Assembly (NCBI GenBank): GCA_016712745.1
Contig: JADJQN010000001.1
Coordinates: forward strand, 1,860,001 to 1,924,000
DNA from: Sandaracinaceae bacterium
Lineage (GTDB): Bacteria > Myxococcota_A > Polyangia > Polyangiales > JADJQN01
DNA: 64,000 nucleotides
Reading direction: 5' to 3'
The position numbers and the translations under genes are program-made. This document shows, piece by piece, positions 23,882-32,856 of this stretch (its first letter is position 1; every line of letters starts with the position of its first letter). The notes beneath the pieces are model-generated. The model was not told where the DNA came from, did not search any database, and was given only the letters and a program-made list of their open reading frames with translations.

Positions 23882-24927
23882 GACGCCTCGCGAAGTAGCG
23901 GCAAATGCACGTGGGCTTTCTGCGGCGCGATCGAGCCCGGAACGTGCGGATTGCCCGTCTGAAGCTCAGCAAGGCCTGGACAGAACGCAAACGCCCCCGT
24001 GACGCTCGCCTTTTGCGCGACTTCGTTGCGCACGGACACCGTGATGTCTCGCACCGCAGCCAACGTCTGCGACCCATTCCAAAGCTCGCGGATGGAGGCC
24101 TCGTGAAGATTGCCAATCGGGCGACGCCATTGAACGCAGGGCAGAACGTTGCCGTAAGGATCGATCGCGAGGTTCGACGCACCCGCGCCGCAATGCTTGT
24201 CGCGCGAATCAACGGGAGCATCGGCGTGACTCGGCACGGTCGAAAAATGCTCAAGCCGTTCGCTACGCGCTTTGAAGAATGCGTTCGTTTTCGAAACTCC
24301 CTCGGCAGTAGGCGCGAGGCTCAAGGGCGATAGATCTCCGTTGTCGCGTGGCTTCACCTCGGGGTCGACCTGCAACGCGATGCCAAGCGTCGCGGCGAGC
24401 GCGAACATCTCTTGCAGTTCATTCTCATTCCACCGCGTGAGCGTCGAGTTTGCCTTGACCCGCAGTCCGAGCGCGCGCATCTCGCCAATGTTTGCGATCA
24501 GCTGATTGAAACTGCCGCCAACGCGAGTCAGGCGATCGTGGGTCGCCGCCGTCGCGCCGTGCAGCGAGACCTCGACGAGGAAGGGATCGATTTCGTCGCG
24601 AACGCGTCTCGCAAGCTCGGAGCTTAGCGCGTGACCATTCGACTTGATGCGGAGCACGAAGCCGCGATCGCGCGCCATTTTCCCGATCTCGAAAAATTGT
24701 GGATGGGAAAGAGGTTCACCGCCGCTCAGAATCACGGTGAGCACGTTCATCGCCGCCAGCTCATCGAGAAGGACCTCGTATTGCTCGAGGCGCAACGGCC
24801 GGCCTTTGAGGGCCATGTCGTTGTAGCAAAACGCGCAATCGAGATTGCAGCGATACGTCAGCTCGAGGAGCACCGATAGGAGGTGATTGTCGCGCCATGC
24901 GCGCTCAACCGAGGAGCGAAAACTCAT
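23878..24927 (-). CDS. Radical SAM/SPASM peptide-modifying enzyme
   Basis: 349 residues. The radical SAM cluster motif CNLDCAFC (Cys27, Cys31, Cys34) is near the N terminus, followed by the SAM-binding VILSGGEPL. The C terminus has SPASM-type cysteines in KHCGAG, VLPCVQW and FAFCPG, which would hold auxiliary Fe-S clusters. The overall plan resembles PqqE and other RiPP maturases that form bonds or epimerise residues within a ribosomal peptide. It overlaps the PqqD-like gene upstream and the small peptide gene downstream by 4-nt ATGA junctions, so the three products are likely made together. Confidence 0.9.
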   Translation of the reverse strand: MSFRSSVERAWRDNHLLSVLLELTYRCNLDCAFCYNDMALKGRPLRLEQYEVLLDELAAMNVLTVILSGGEPLSHPQFFEIGKMARDRGFVLRIKSNGHALSSELARRVRDEIDPFLVEVSLHGATAATHDRLTRVGGSFNQLIANIGEMRALGLRVKANSTLTRWNENELQEMFALAATLGIALQVDPEVKPRDNGDLSPLSLAPTAEGVSKTNAFFKARSERLEHFSTVPSHADAPVDSRDKHCGAGASNLAIDPYGNVLPCVQWRRPIGNLHEASIRELWNGSQTLAAVRDITVSVRNEVAQKASVTGAFAFCPGLAELQTGNPHVPGSIAPQKAHVHLPLLREAS

Positions 24928-25211
24928 GGCGAGCCTGCTTTCTCGACAATGCCGGCTTCCTCGAGCTCGCGCGCGAATTCAGAGGCGTCCTGCTCGGCGA
25001 CGAGCTTGTCCACGTCGAAGCGTTCCACGATGCATGCGGCAACGTCTCCAAGCGTGCGTGTTCCGTCGCGCATGAGCTCCAGCATCGCCGCGCCGATACC
25101 GTTTAGCGCCACGACTTCAGCTCCGTCCAAGCGCACAACAACGCCTTCGTCTCCGACGACGCGGAAACGACAGCGTGACGACAAACGATAGGGCTGCGCC
25201 AACTCGATCAT
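24924..25211 (-). CDS. PqqD-like peptide chaperone (RiPP recognition element)
   Basis: 95 residues from the ATG at 25209-25211. The sequence RFRVVGDEGVVVRLDGAEVV, then LNGIGAAMLELMRDGTRTLGDVAACIVERF, matches the PqqD/RRE winged-helix domain that binds precursor leaders. Its ATG overlaps the HprK-like gene stop and its own stop overlaps the radical SAM start, both as ATGA. I recall a PqqD-related family tied to HprK-related kinases (the HPr-rel-A systems), and this pair fits that description. Confidence 0.87.
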   Translation of the reverse strand: MIELAQPYRLSSRCRFRVVGDEGVVVRLDGAEVVALNGIGAAMLELMRDGTRTLGDVAACIVERFDVDKLVAEQDASEFARELEEAGIVEKAGSP

Positions 25212-26161
25212 ACAGCGTCGACCCTCTCGCCTTGTGCAGAGTCGGATGAGATGAGCGACATGAAGCCGACATCTTTTGCAAAGCAGAGCGATTCGACTCG
25301 ACACGATGTGACTATGTCTGCAATGACGCCCACGAGCGTGTCTGCGCGGTGCGGGTCGCTATTCACGAAGGGCGCGGCCGCAACCAGCATCGCGATGCTC
25401 TCCGCCTTGCCGAGCGGCGTAGTTCCGTGGACCTTGGCCTGTTTCAAACGGAAGATGCGGCGCAGCGGTACACGGACACAGCGCGTCGCGACTCGGCCGA
25501 GGTCGCCAGCAAATGGAACCTGGGCCACGTGGAGAGCGCCACTGTCGAGCGACAACGCGTTCAAGTCATCGCTCAAAACCGTGTAACCAGCGGCCTGTGA
25601 CAAACGCGCGACGGTGCTCTTACCCGCGCCGGACGGCCCGAACATCAGCAGCGCTTCGCCGTTCGCCACGATACCGGCGCTGTGTAAGAGAACGCCGCGC
25701 CCTTCGAGCAAGCGATACGCAACCAAAAGGCGAAAGAAGTTTTCAAAGACGATGGGAAATTCGTGCGCAGTGTCGGCGCTCGTCCAGAGCGCGGCGCGCG
25801 TTGTTTCGCCGAGCTGGATGCGACCCATAAATGATGGACCAGAAACGGACACGCTGTCCGTCTCGTACGTGAATGCAAGTTCGTACACTCCGCGATCGAA
25901 TACCGGCGGCAAGAAGTCGAAAGAGCCGGAACGGAACACAGCCACGTCAACACAAGCACCCGTAGCGACTGCGACCGAGTCAATGATCATTGAGCCAAAC
26001 GCCGGATCGATGGCCGCGCGTTGGCCCGCGGATAGTCCGTGCACGTGGTAGGGCCCGCCCGAAAAATCGATGTTCGCCACGAGAGCCCCGCATGGCTCGC
26101 CCGCCAAACGGCCCGGAAAGAGTTCGGGGTAGCGAATGAAGTGAGCGTGCGTCTTAGTCAT
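25208..26161 (-). CDS. HprK-related kinase (HPr-rel-A type)
   Basis: 317 residues from the ATG at 26159-26161. The C-terminal half has an HPr kinase-like P-loop GPSGAGKST (175-183) after LLHSAGIVANGEALLMF, and a downstream VLSDDLNAL segment. The N-terminal half is a divergent domain without a recognisable match. HPr kinases phosphorylate a serine on a small protein, and relatives in peptide-modification clusters are thought to act on the precursor or a carrier. No HPr gene is visible here. Both ends overlap neighbours by ATGA. Confidence 0.85.
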   Translation of the reverse strand: MTKTHAHFIRYPELFPGRLAGEPCGALVANIDFSGGPYHVHGLSAGQRAAIDPAFGSMIIDSVAVATGACVDVAVFRSGSFDFLPPVFDRGVYELAFTYETDSVSVSGPSFMGRIQLGETTRAALWTSADTAHEFPIVFENFFRLLVAYRLLEGRGVLLHSAGIVANGEALLMFGPSGAGKSTVARLSQAAGYTVLSDDLNALSLDSGALHVAQVPFAGDLGRVATRCVRVPLRRIFRLKQAKVHGTTPLGKAESIAMLVAAAPFVNSDPHRADTLVGVIADIVTSCRVESLCFAKDVGFMSLISSDSAQGERVDAV

Positions 26162-26553
26162 GCGCCAAATCTCCGCGCAACCCCATGCGCGGCCGAAGAT
26201 AGAAACCATCGGGCCGCACTTAGCCGATCGGTAGTCCCAATCGACAGGCGGGTGCCCCACTCGTCGCGTGTGCTTACGCGCCCAAGCACTGAACTGATTG
26301 GCGTGAGCGCATCGGCAGCGGTGCCCGCATCAGCCTTTGTCACGGCGTGCAATGCCCCATTCTTCCATGCGTAGCCAAGGAAGCGATGTACCGAGAGCGC
26401 CCCGTCGGACCGCGCATAAGCGATCACATCGCCTGGCCAAAGCCACCGGGTCGCCCGCACTCTGACGCGGGCCCCGCGCAGGAGTTGGGGCCGCATGCAA
26501 TCTCCGGCGACGCGTATCTGAATTGCGTCATGCCCGATCACCGCTCGAAGCAT
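26158..26553 (-). CDS. S24/S26-family signal peptidase-like protein with Cys at the nucleophile position
   Basis: 131 residues from the ATG at 26551-26553. The core GDCMRPQLLRGARVRV corresponds to the S24/S26 motif GxSMxPxL..GD.V, and HRFLGY with TKADAG supplies the Lys region. The usual catalytic Ser is Cys here. It has no clear membrane anchor, unlike signal peptidase I, and is first in the peptide cluster. It may trim the leader of the small peptide, or be inactive. A TTG start 6 codons upstream is possible. The gene ends in an ATGA overlap with the HprK-like gene. Confidence 0.72.
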   Translation of the reverse strand: MLRAVIGHDAIQIRVAGDCMRPQLLRGARVRVRATRWLWPGDVIAYARSDGALSVHRFLGYAWKNGALHAVTKADAGTAADALTPISSVLGRVSTRDEWGTRLSIGTTDRLSAARWFLSSAAHGVARRFGA

Positions 26554-26779
26554 GCTGGCTGAAATGTTCAACGGACGCCCTCCAGATGGGCTCCGCGCCG
26601 TATCGCTGCCGGCTCCCCCTCGGAGTCCTAGGTTCAAGAGACCTAGATGCAAATCTGCGACGTTTCACTCATAGCACGCAGTCTCGGAGAATTGGGGAGC
26701 GGCTGAAAAAACGCGCTGATTTCCTAATATTGCCACGTACCAATCGCACGCGCTTTGAACGTGACGTATCTTCCCGCGC

Positions 26780-28414
26780 ATGACTCTCTCCTTCGATACG
26801 CACCCCGACCGATACAAGCACTGGAAGCTCTCTGTTGAGGGGGACATCGCCACGCTCGCGATGGACGTGGATCCGCAAGGCGGGCTCACGCCCGGCTACG
26901 AGCTGAAGTTGAACTCGTACGATCTTGGCGTAGACATTGAGCTCGCGGACGCCGTGCAACGTTTGCGGTTTGAACACCCCAATGTGAAGAGCGTCGTTGT
27001 GACGAGCGCAAACGACCGTGTGTTTTGCGCGGGTGCCAACATCCCGATGCTCGGAAGCTCAGCACACGCGTTCAAAGTGAACTTCTGCAAGTTCACAAAC
27101 GAAACGCGTCTCTCCATTGAAGACGCCTCCGCGAAGAGCCAGCAAAAATACCTCGCCGCGGTCAACGGGCCATGTGCGGGCGGCGGCTACGAGCTAGCGC
27201 TGGCATGCGACGAGATTCTTCTCGTGGATGACGGCGCCTCGTCGGTGAGGCTGCCGGAAGTACCCCTTCTGGGAGTTTTACCCGGCACCGGTGGACTTAC
27301 GCGTCTTGTCGACAAGCGCAAAGTGCGTCGTGATCGTGCGGATGTGTTTTGCACGACGAGTGAAGGCATTCGCGGCAAGCGCGCTGTCGAGTGGGGTCTG
27401 GTCGATGCGACAGCGCCCAAGAGTAAATTCGCGGATGCGGTCAAAGCTCACGCCGCGACGCTCGCCAAAAAGTCTGGCGCCAAGAGCAAAGGGCCCGGCA
27501 TCGCGTTGGGACCCGTCGCGCCGCGCATCGAGGACGGCGTGTTTACGTACAAGTTTCTTACCATGAAGATTGATGCTGCGGCCCGCCGCGCTGACGTCGA
27601 ACTGCGTGGCCCGGACGGCGCCCAGCCCAAGACCGCCGATGAGATTCAGGCGGCCGGCGCTATGCAATGGTCCCTTCACGCATTCCGCGAACTGGACGAC
27701 GCGCTTTTGCGCCTACGTATCGAGCACTTGAATATCGGCCTCTTGGTATTGCGCACGCGCGGGAGCGTCGACGCTGTGCTTGCGGTGGACGAAGCGCTCT
27801 TCCAAGCGCGTGAGCACTGGCTGGCCAATGAGATCCTAGCGTTGCAGGCACGCGTCTTGCGGCGCCTCGACCTCACCTCGCGGAGCACCTTTGCGTTGGT
27901 CGACCAGGGTTCGTGTTTTGCTGGCAGCTTGCTTGAGCTCGCGCTCGCGTGTGACCGCATCTACATGCTTGCCGACGACGCAGAGAAAGTCGCCGTTGCG
28001 ATCTCTTCATTGAACGGAGGGCTTCTGCTGATGAGCCACGGCGTCTCGCGTCTTCAAGCGCGTTTCCTAGCCGAGCCTGCGCGCGTGGAGCGCGTTCTTG
28101 CGACGAAGGGATTGATCACCACAGCCGATGCGGACGACCTGGGGCTCGTGACTGTGGCTCCCGACGAGATCGATTGGGACGACGACGTACGCATCGCGCT
28201 GGAAGAGCGCGCGAGTATGTCGCCCGACGCTCTCACAGGCATGGAAGCGAGCCTGCGCTTTGCCGGTCCGGAAAGCTGCGACAGCAAAATCTTCGCGCGC
28301 CTGAGCGCCTGGCAGAATTGGATCTTCCAACGACCCAACGCGGTTGGTCCGCAAGGCGCGCTAACGAAGTATGGTCAACCGGATCGACCGACGTTTGATT
28401 GGAAGCGTTGCTAA
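26780..28414 (+). CDS. boxC: Benzoyl-CoA-dihydrodiol lyase
   Basis: 544 residues. Two crotonase-like halves are visible: the first has VFCAGANIPML and NGPCAGGGYELALACD, the second DQGSCFAGSLLELALACDRI. The length and tandem-crotonase plan fit BoxC, which opens the epoxidised ring of benzoyl-CoA to 3,4-dehydroadipyl-CoA semialdehyde and formate in the aerobic benzoyl-CoA pathway. boxB lies 1.25 kb downstream on the same strand with a kinase on the other strand in between. The BoxA reductase and benzoate-CoA ligase are not in the window. The neighbour pairing makes the call firm. Confidence 0.9.
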   Translation: MTLSFDTHPDRYKHWKLSVEGDIATLAMDVDPQGGLTPGYELKLNSYDLGVDIELADAVQRLRFEHPNVKSVVVTSANDRVFCAGANIPMLGSSAHAFKVNFCKFTNETRLSIEDASAKSQQKYLAAVNGPCAGGGYELALACDEILLVDDGASSVRLPEVPLLGVLPGTGGLTRLVDKRKVRRDRADVFCTTSEGIRGKRAVEWGLVDATAPKSKFADAVKAHAATLAKKSGAKSKGPGIALGPVAPRIEDGVFTYKFLTMKIDAAARRADVELRGPDGAQPKTADEIQAAGAMQWSLHAFRELDDALLRLRIEHLNIGLLVLRTRGSVDAVLAVDEALFQAREHWLANEILALQARVLRRLDLTSRSTFALVDQGSCFAGSLLELALACDRIYMLADDAEKVAVAISSLNGGLLLMSHGVSRLQARFLAEPARVERVLATKGLITTADADDLGLVTVAPDEIDWDDDVRIALEERASMSPDALTGMEASLRFAGPESCDSKIFARLSAWQNWIFQRPNAVGPQGALTKYGQPDRPTFDWKRC

Positions 28415-28415
28415 G

Positions 28416-29555
28416 CTAGCGCCGCGTCATCCAGACGTACGCTCCCGCTACAGCCGCAAGCACCAAGAGAGTTGTCCACAGCAGCCAGCGCGAGCGCCTC
28501 GCCGTTGGCGCTGTGTTCGGTGCAGCAGCGAGCGCGTGCTTGGGCAACGGCCGCGGGGCTGCACTGGGGATCGAAAACCGCGGAACCTCGAGCGCTGCGC
28601 TTACACCAGGCTCCGAGAGGCGAGCCGGCGCTTTGAAAGCGATGTGATCGAGCGGCAAAGCTGCGACCGGGCTGTCTCCTGCTTCACTGGCAACGCGCAG
28701 TGCCATCATAAGCGCCGACGGACTTGCGTACCTTTCCTCGGCTTTGACACTCATTGCTTTCGTCAGAATCGGAGAGATGTGCGCAAGCCTCGGCTCAATC
28801 GAGCCCAAGGACTGGATGCGCCCGTGCAAGATCGCACCGAGTAGCGTGGCGCGATCGATTTCTCCGAAGGGCGAGACGCCGGCGAGCGATTCGAAGATGC
28901 ACAACGCGAGAGCATAGACATCGACCGTAGGGCCTGCGGACTTCGCCGACATGATTTGTTCGGGGGCCATGTACTTCGGCGTGCCGATCGAATCTCCAGT
29001 GCGTGTGAGAGTCCCGTCACCGACGAGCGACGAGAGACCAAAATCGAGCACCTTGAGCGGAGTCGGCCCGCTATCGAGCAGGAATAGATTCTCGGGTTTC
29101 AAATCGCGGTGAACGATTCCGCGCGCATGCGCCGCGTCGATAGCGTCGGCGGCCGGAGTGAAAATGCGTAGCACTTCCGGCAGCGACAATTTCTTCTCGC
29201 GCCGTAAACGAGCGCCCAGCGTTTCGCCTGCGAGGCGCTCCATCGCCATGAAGCAGGTTCCATCGTTCGCAACGCCGAGGTTGAAGAGGCGCACGACGGC
29301 GGGATGCTCGAGCGTGTTGAGGATTGCCCCTTCGCGCTTGAATCGCTCGCGCACACTGTCTTCATTGCCGGGCGCTCGCCGCAAGATCTTGAGAATCACG
29401 GGGCGCTCTGCCGCGACTTCTGTCGCCTCGTAGACGAACGTCGTCCCATTCTTCGCGATCATCTTCTCGATGCAGTACGCGTCCGCGTAGATCGCGCCAG
29501 GCGAGAACGCCTTTACGACCACCGTAGCCACGCCGTCGTCGAAAGATTGAGTCAC
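28416..29555 (-). CDS. Membrane-anchored Hanks-type Ser/Thr protein kinase
   Basis: 379 residues from a GTG at 29553-29555. The kinase domain runs from about residue 25 to 280, with catalytic lysine in VILKILRR, HRDLKPEN, DFGLSSL and APEQ. The glycine-rich loop is poorly conserved. A Pro/Ala-rich linker leads to a single C-terminal membrane helix (LLWTTLLVLAAVAGAYVWM), so the kinase domain is probably cytoplasmic with only a short tail outside. It is placed between boxC (convergent, 1 bp apart) and boxB (divergent). A role in regulating benzoate use is possible but unsupported. Confidence 0.88.
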   Translation of the reverse strand: MTQSFDDGVATVVVKAFSPGAIYADAYCIEKMIAKNGTTFVYEATEVAAERPVILKILRRAPGNEDSVRERFKREGAILNTLEHPAVVRLFNLGVANDGTCFMAMERLAGETLGARLRREKKLSLPEVLRIFTPAADAIDAAHARGIVHRDLKPENLFLLDSGPTPLKVLDFGLSSLVGDGTLTRTGDSIGTPKYMAPEQIMSAKSAGPTVDVYALALCIFESLAGVSPFGEIDRATLLGAILHGRIQSLGSIEPRLAHISPILTKAMSVKAEERYASPSALMMALRVASEAGDSPVAALPLDHIAFKAPARLSEPGVSAALEVPRFSIPSAAPRPLPKHALAAAPNTAPTARRSRWLLWTTLLVLAAVAGAYVWMTRR

Positions 29556-29668
29556 AGCAGATACCCCAGCGTATTTTGGCCCCGCGAAAACACAAGCCTT
29601 TGATTCGCCACCCAAGACCGTGAGCCAGCGCACGGCGCGGCCGAGCTATCGCCATTATCCTCCCCGGT

Positions 29669-31087
29669 ATGTCGCTCACTGACTCCATTCCGAACAATGT
29701 CGACCTCGCATCCGACCCCAAGCTCCTGCGAGCTCTCGAAAAATGGCAGCCAAACTTTCTCTCCTGGTGGCGCGACATGGGGCCGGACGGCTTCCAAGAA
29801 GACAAGATTTGGCTTCGCACGGCGATCTCCGTCGACTCCAATGGCTGGGCTCAGTACGACTACGTGAAGATGCCGGACTACCGCTGGGGCATTTTCTTGG
29901 CCGAGCGCAAAGAGGAACGCCCGATTCAGTTTGGCGATCACATCGGCAAAACTCCTTGGGCCGACGTGCCGGGCGAGTTGCGCGGCATTCTGCGTCGCAT
30001 CATCGTGACGCAAGCGCATACGGAACCGGCTAGCGTTGAGCAGCAGCGCCTCTTGGGAAAAACCGCACCCTCGCTCTACGACCTCCGCAACCTCTTTCAG
30101 GTGAACGTTGAAGAAGGTCGTCACCTCTGGGCGATGGTGCACTTGCTCCATCAGTACTTCGGACGCGACGGTCGTGAAGAAGCTGAAGCCTTGCTCGAAC
30201 GTCGCAGCGGCGACCCCGACAAACCGCGCATCTTGCAAACATTCAACGAGACGACGAGCGAATGGCTCTCCTTCTTCATGTTCACAATGTTCACCGACCG
30301 CGACGGAAAGTATCAGCTCGCATCGCTAAGCGAATCGGGATTTGATCCGTTAGCGCGTTGCACGCAGTTCATGTTGACCGAAGAAGCATTCCATCTCTTC
30401 TGCGGTGAGACAGGCATCGATCGGGTCGTACGAAAATCAGCCGAGCTCACCGCCAAGGATCCGAATGGCGACGCGCGCAAGCTGGGCGGCATCGACATTC
30501 CCACGATTCAGAAATGGATCAACTTCTGGTTTTCGAGCGCAGTCGAGCTCTTTGGCGGCGAGATCAGCAGCAACGCCGCCGATTACTTCGCAACAGGTCT
30601 GAAGGGGCGCTACCGCGAAGACAAGTACAGCGACCACGTCGCGATGGAAAACATCTACTCCATGGACGTTCTCGAGGATGGCCGTTTGACGAAGCGCGAA
30701 GTGCCGATGCGCACCGCGCTCAACGAAGTCCTCCGAGATGAGTACGTCGAAGATTGCGAACGCGCCGTGCGCAAGTGGAATAAGACTATCGAAGCGGCTG
30801 GGCTCTCGGAGCGGCTCTTCCTGCCAAGCCGTCGTTTCAATCGCAGCATGGGCATGTACGCAGGATTTCACTTCTCGGTCACGGGCGAGCCGCTTACACG
30901 CGAGCAGTTCGAAGCCAAGCGCGACGAATGGCTGCCAACTGCTGCCGACCGCGCCTATGTCCAATCGCTCATGAAACCCGTCTACGAGCCAGGTCAGTTC
31001 GCGTCCTGGATCGCGCCACCGCTTCACGGGGTCAAGGGAACGCCCATCGACTACGAGTACGTGAAGTTCAACGAACGCGAGCGCTAG
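29669..31087 (+). CDS. boxB: Benzoyl-CoA 2,3-epoxidase subunit B
   Basis: 472 residues. BoxB is the di-iron oxygenase that epoxidises benzoyl-CoA. Glu/His segments typical of a carboxylate-bridged di-iron site are present: TQAHTEPASVEQQ, NVEEGRHLWAMVHLL and TEEAFHLFCGETGI. The length fits the family (about 470). The stop is followed after 3 nt by a GTG for an M14 peptidase, so the two are probably co-transcribed. No BoxA reductase gene is in the window, so electrons must come from a gene elsewhere. Confidence 0.92.
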   Translation: MSLTDSIPNNVDLASDPKLLRALEKWQPNFLSWWRDMGPDGFQEDKIWLRTAISVDSNGWAQYDYVKMPDYRWGIFLAERKEERPIQFGDHIGKTPWADVPGELRGILRRIIVTQAHTEPASVEQQRLLGKTAPSLYDLRNLFQVNVEEGRHLWAMVHLLHQYFGRDGREEAEALLERRSGDPDKPRILQTFNETTSEWLSFFMFTMFTDRDGKYQLASLSESGFDPLARCTQFMLTEEAFHLFCGETGIDRVVRKSAELTAKDPNGDARKLGGIDIPTIQKWINFWFSSAVELFGGEISSNAADYFATGLKGRYREDKYSDHVAMENIYSMDVLEDGRLTKREVPMRTALNEVLRDEYVEDCERAVRKWNKTIEAAGLSERLFLPSRRFNRSMGMYAGFHFSVTGEPLTREQFEAKRDEWLPTAADRAYVQSLMKPVYEPGQFASWIAPPLHGVKGTPIDYEYVKFNERER

Positions 31088-31090
31088 GCT

Positions 31091-32833
31091 GTGACGAAAG
31101 CGCGTCCGTCTCTCGCAAGCCTCGCGCGTGGCTTTCGGTCGAGCTATCTCTCGTGGACGGATATCGAGGCGCAGCTTCGTGCGTGGGCTGATGCCTATCC
31201 GGAGATCGCCCATCTCGAGTCGATCGGGAAAACGAAAGAGGGACGCGAGCTCTGGGTACTCACGCTGGGACGCGACCCCCTACGCGTTCGTCCGGCCGTT
31301 TGGATCGACGGTAACATGCATGCGAGCGAGCTCTGCGGATCGAGCGTAGCGCTTGGCATCGCCGAAGATATTCTCGCGCTGCATTTGAACGCGACGACCG
31401 AGCATGTGCGCGAGCTTCCTGCCCACACGCTGGCGACACTCGAGAACGTTCTCTTCCACATCATGCCGCGCATCTCGCCCGACGGTGCGGAGGCTGTGCT
31501 CACCACCGGCAAGTACGTGCGTTCGGTTCCTCGCGATCGCAGACCCAACAAGAACCACGCCTATTTTACGGCATACGACGTTGACGGTGACGGCGAGGCG
31601 CTACTTATGCGCGTGCAAGATCCCACGGGCGAATACGTCGAATCGAAGAACGAGAAAGATCTGATGCTGTTGCGTCGGCTCGAAGACGAGGGCCCTTTCT
31701 ACAAGATCTATCCGGAGGGGCTCATCGAGAACTTCGATGGCTCGCATGTGCCGTCGCCCACCTTTCTCTCTGACAACGACACAGATCTCAATCGCAACTT
31801 TCCGCATTCGTGGCTGCCTGAACCCGAGCAGGTCGGTGCCGGACGCTTTGCGTTGAGCGAGCCCGAGTCGCGTGCCGTCGTGGAGTTCACGTCCGCTCGC
31901 CCTCATATCTTCGCTTGGTTGAATCTGCACACCTTTGGTGGCGTGTTCATCAGGCCGCTCGGCGACAAGCCCGATACGAAGATGAACCCTGAGGATCTCG
32001 CGCTCTTCCGCGAGATCGGACGCTGGAACGAAAAGCTGACCGGCTACCCCACAGTCAGTGGCTTTGAAGAGTTTACGTACGAGCCTGACAAGCCGCTGCA
32101 CGGCGACCTTAGCGACTACGCCTATGTACAACGCGGGTGCATCGCGTACGTGTGCGAGCTTTGGGATCTCTTCCGTCAGATCGGAATGGAGAAGCATAAA
32201 CGCTTCGTCGATCACTACACGCACATGACGCGCGAGGACCTCGAGCGCCTCGCCAAATGGGATCGCGAGAAGAATCGGGGACGGACCGTGCGACCGTGGC
32301 GCGCGTTCAAACATCCGCAACTTGGCGAAGTCGAACTGGGCGGAATTGATTCCCGCGTAGGTCTGTGGAATCCGCCGTACGAGATGCTCGACGAAATCTG
32401 TCGCGCTCAAAGCGCGGCGTTCTTGCGTGTTGCCGCACTTGCTCCGCGTCTCATCATCGCCGACATCACACAGGCGAAGCTCGGGGAGCAGATCACCGAG
32501 GTCACCCTCACCGTGAGAAACGACGGTTATCTCCCAACATACGTGCTCGCCTCATCCAAAGCCCTCGCGTGGAACGAACCGCTATACGCCACGCTCACAC
32601 GCCGCACGCCGACACTGAGTATCCATCCGGGCGACGCGCGCCGTGAACTGGGACACCTCGACGGCTGGGGCCGCGGCCAATTTGGCGAAGGTAACTCGAT
32701 CTTCTTTCAGCGCAGCCGCGGAAGCACCGCCTCGCGTACCGTCCGACTTCAAGTGAAGGGGCGCGGACCACTCAGGTTGAGCATCGGCAGCTGCCGGGTT
32801 GGCTACGTCGAGACTGAAATTGAAATCAGCTGA
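31091..32833 (+). CDS. M14-family zinc carboxypeptidase
   Basis: 580 residues from a GTG at 31091. The zinc ligands are His77 and Glu80 in NMHASE, and His in WLNLHTFGG. The catalytic Glu is in AYVCELWDLF. NRNFP, a substrate-binding stretch of the family, is also present. The C-terminal ~140 residues form a beta-rich domain with LTVRNDGYLPTYV. No signal peptide is seen, so it is probably cytoplasmic. It begins 3 nt after the boxB stop, an odd partner for an aromatic pathway. Substrate unknown. Confidence 0.88.
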   Translation: MTKARPSLASLARGFRSSYLSWTDIEAQLRAWADAYPEIAHLESIGKTKEGRELWVLTLGRDPLRVRPAVWIDGNMHASELCGSSVALGIAEDILALHLNATTEHVRELPAHTLATLENVLFHIMPRISPDGAEAVLTTGKYVRSVPRDRRPNKNHAYFTAYDVDGDGEALLMRVQDPTGEYVESKNEKDLMLLRRLEDEGPFYKIYPEGLIENFDGSHVPSPTFLSDNDTDLNRNFPHSWLPEPEQVGAGRFALSEPESRAVVEFTSARPHIFAWLNLHTFGGVFIRPLGDKPDTKMNPEDLALFREIGRWNEKLTGYPTVSGFEEFTYEPDKPLHGDLSDYAYVQRGCIAYVCELWDLFRQIGMEKHKRFVDHYTHMTREDLERLAKWDREKNRGRTVRPWRAFKHPQLGEVELGGIDSRVGLWNPPYEMLDEICRAQSAAFLRVAALAPRLIIADITQAKLGEQITEVTLTVRNDGYLPTYVLASSKALAWNEPLYATLTRRTPTLSIHPGDARRELGHLDGWGRGQFGEGNSIFFQRSRGSTASRTVRLQVKGRGPLRLSIGSCRVGYVETEIEIS

Positions 32834-32856
32834 GCGGCCCGGCGTTAGACGACGCG

